A stretch of 64,000 nt of DNA from Imbricaverruca yamaguchii (taxonomy: Eukaryota; Arthropoda; Thecostraca; Neoverrucidae): contig JAOTOL010001637.1 of the NCBI GenBank assembly GCA_034440575.1, positions 852,501 through 916,500 on the forward strand, in the 5' to 3' direction. Position 1 is the stretch's first letter, and every line of letters begins with the position of its first letter. The translations under genes were made by a program, and so were the position numbers. The notes beneath the pieces were generated by a model that saw nothing but the letters and a program-made list of their open reading frames with translations, made no database searches and was not told the origin of the DNA. This document shows positions 62,505-64,000 of this stretch, one piece after another.

Positions 62505-62695
62505 CGGCTAATATCAGACACAGTACTGCTGGCAATATCAGGCAGTGCTGAAATCAACATCAGATACAGTACTGCGACCAACATCAGATAGTGATGTGAT
62601 CAACATCGGATACAGTGCTGCGGTCAATATCAGATATATTAAGTTGTGGTCAATATCAGATACAGTATTGCCGCCAATATTAGACAGTGCTTAAT
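62505..62695. repeat. Degenerate tandem repeat (aacatcagatacagtactgc-like)
   Basis: aatatcag(a/g)cagtgctg and atcagatacagtactgcg-type words recur about seven times at 24-35-bp spacing. Confidence 0.85.
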
Positions 62696-62759
62696 ATTTC
62701 CGGTCGCAGAACATTGAAGAAAAACATTGAAGAAAAACGTAATTAAAGTGGGATGATCG

Positions 62760-62895
62760 TTCCGCTGGTTCGGGTCTGGTATCGTCTGGTCTGGTATCAT
62801 CTGGTCTGGTCTCTAGTCTAATCCCTTGTCTGATCTCTGGTCTCGTCTCTGGTCTCATCTCTGTTCTCGGCTCTGTTCTCGTCTCGGGTCGGATC
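62760..62895. repeat. TCTGG/TCTCG-rich simple repeat
   Basis: Irregular tandem tctggt, ctcgtc and ctggtatc words. Confidence 0.8.
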
Positions 62896-63230
62896 GGGTT
62901 GGGTCAACGAGGAACCAGTTGAAGTATCATCCGACGGCAAACTTTGCGCATAAAGGAATATTTCGAAGTATGTTGCAATGCAAGGGGAAAGGGTTATTCA
63001 AATATAATTCGCTATTACGCATAATCGTTGTTCCAGCTAATAAACATGGCCGCTTCCATGGTCACATTTGTGCTCCAGCCAACAAACATGACAATGGAGT
63101 AGCACTTCACGCTGACAATGACGGCCTACGTTATCAGCGGCAGAGCAGAGAACTCCGTTCCGATCGCTTTGTCAGCGTCATGGGTGGGGAATGTCCACAC
63201 AACCAGAGTCCTGCCAGCACAAAACTGGAC
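62896..63230. other. No gene seen
   Basis: No recognisable gene. Confidence 0.4.
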
Positions 63231-63420
63231 TCAACACCCCACGGCTGTGGCTCGGCTCATCGGTCGGCAGTGTCGGAGGCGGCACTACATGGGGAAGTTT
63301 CGGGGTCGATGCCGTCAGAGGAAATACTGTGGGGTGGGAGGCGGTGTCTGGGGCAGTGCTGTCGGAGGTGGTACTGCATGAGACAGTTGAGGGAAGTGCT
63401 GTCGAAGGTACCGCTGTGTT
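63231..63420. repeat. Degenerate tandem repeat (gtcggaggcggcactacatg-like)
   Basis: gtcggaggcggcactacatg (63270) and gtcggaggtggtactgcatg (63360), with intermediate, weaker copies. Related units reappear at 63925-64000. Confidence 0.75.
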
Positions 63421-63924
63421 AAAATAATGATTCTTCGTTAGGCGTGAGATGTCGAAACGAGTACAGCGTGATGCCGTATTTTTACATTGAAATATTGCCA
63501 TTGATATCACTTTTATCCATCAAGCTCAGTTTTGAGCCTATAGTATACTTATGACTACACCATTTTCGCTTTGCTTCAGATATACCTAATTTATGGATGC
63601 ATATATCAACGAAAGCGATAAAATGCCAGTACTATAAACCGACATTGTATAACTGAACACGCGGTGGGTAATCCTGTTGCCTGGACTTGCATCGCAGGAT
63701 TTCGGTGAATCACGGTCCGTTAAGGTGAGCACAGCTCATGATAGCTGTTGTTGAGCATGGCTCGTGAGCGCACCATGATTCTTATAAACGGGATACTGTT
63801 AGAAACAGAGCGCGAATACAGAAAAACAAGCATCAAGAAGCACGACGTCGATAATTATTTGGGATGTCGATTTGGTGTTCAGGAAGTGGTATATTACATC
63901 CTATTTCACCAATAATATATAACT
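63421..63924. other. No gene seen
   Basis: No recognisable gene. Confidence 0.45.
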
Positions 63925-64000
63925 GCGGTGCCGCATCACGCGAGACAGTCGGGGGAGATGCTGTCGGAGGCTGTACCACATGAGACAGTCGGGGGAGGTG
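63925..64000. repeat. Start of a tandem array (gagacagtcgggggaggtg) running off the window
   Basis: gcgagacagtcgggggagat at 63940 and atgagacagtcgggggaggt at 63980 are about 40 bp apart, with gctgtcggaggctgtaccac between. They match the units at 63270-63420, and the array continues past the end of the window. Confidence 0.8.

Overview
The window is invertebrate (metazoan) nuclear DNA and is almost wholly a repeat landscape. I find no bacterial or phage operon and no confident single-copy host gene. The evidence for this is LINE retrotransposons with target-site duplications (TSDs), intron-containing or decayed DNA-transposon genes with inverted ends, a tRNA-derived SINE candidate, and many micro- and minisatellites. 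The LINE proteins look to me like the RNase H-bearing I/Jockey-like elements I know from arthropods (ticks, spiders, crustaceans). That is memory-based, so I do not name a species.

Layout. 1-11 kb: gene-poor DNA with a SINE-like element (336-515), a 60-bp solo LINE-terminus insertion (2410-2469), a 33-bp minisatellite (8733-9470) and a CAGTC/CAGCC-rich tandem block (10366-10985). 11.5-18 kb: LINE-A, an almost full-length but decayed I-like LINE (minus strand, TSD at both ends). 18-31 kb: unannotated DNA with simple repeats, a 5'-truncated LINE-C (23333-24300) behind a 265-bp (GGT)n tract, and a 29-bp minisatellite (30576-31425). 31426-42240: a DNA transposon with about 200-bp inverted ends and a probable 4-bp TSD (ACCT), lying inside that minisatellite. 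It carries a decayed, spliced transposase-like gene, and LINE-B (32504-39211, 6.7 kb, 16-bp TSD, the best preserved LINE here) sits in its first intron. 44688-50424: LINE-D, a decayed copy missing the RT active-site segment. 51083-54700: a CR1-like LINE. 56378-59655: a hAT-like transposon with 8-bp TSD and a broken transposase. 59.7-64 kb: minisatellites.

The connecting thread is a stem-loop at the 3' end of the I-like LINE family: a GGGCGC/GCGCCC outer stem, a covarying inner stem and a TGACC loop. I count eleven copies, all in the same orientation. Four are not attached to any LINE body. They are insertions of only 57-84 bp, each flanked by its own 9-13-bp TSD, and consist of little more than the hairpin and its short tail. 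They behave like minimal retroposons made of a LINE 3' terminus.

Other points of note are the birth of a long poly-(Val-Cys) coding microsatellite at a short VCVC motif in the 31-42 kb transposase, a perfect 11-bp hairpin conserved in the 5'UTR of three LINE copies, and the strict shared orientation of all LINE material.
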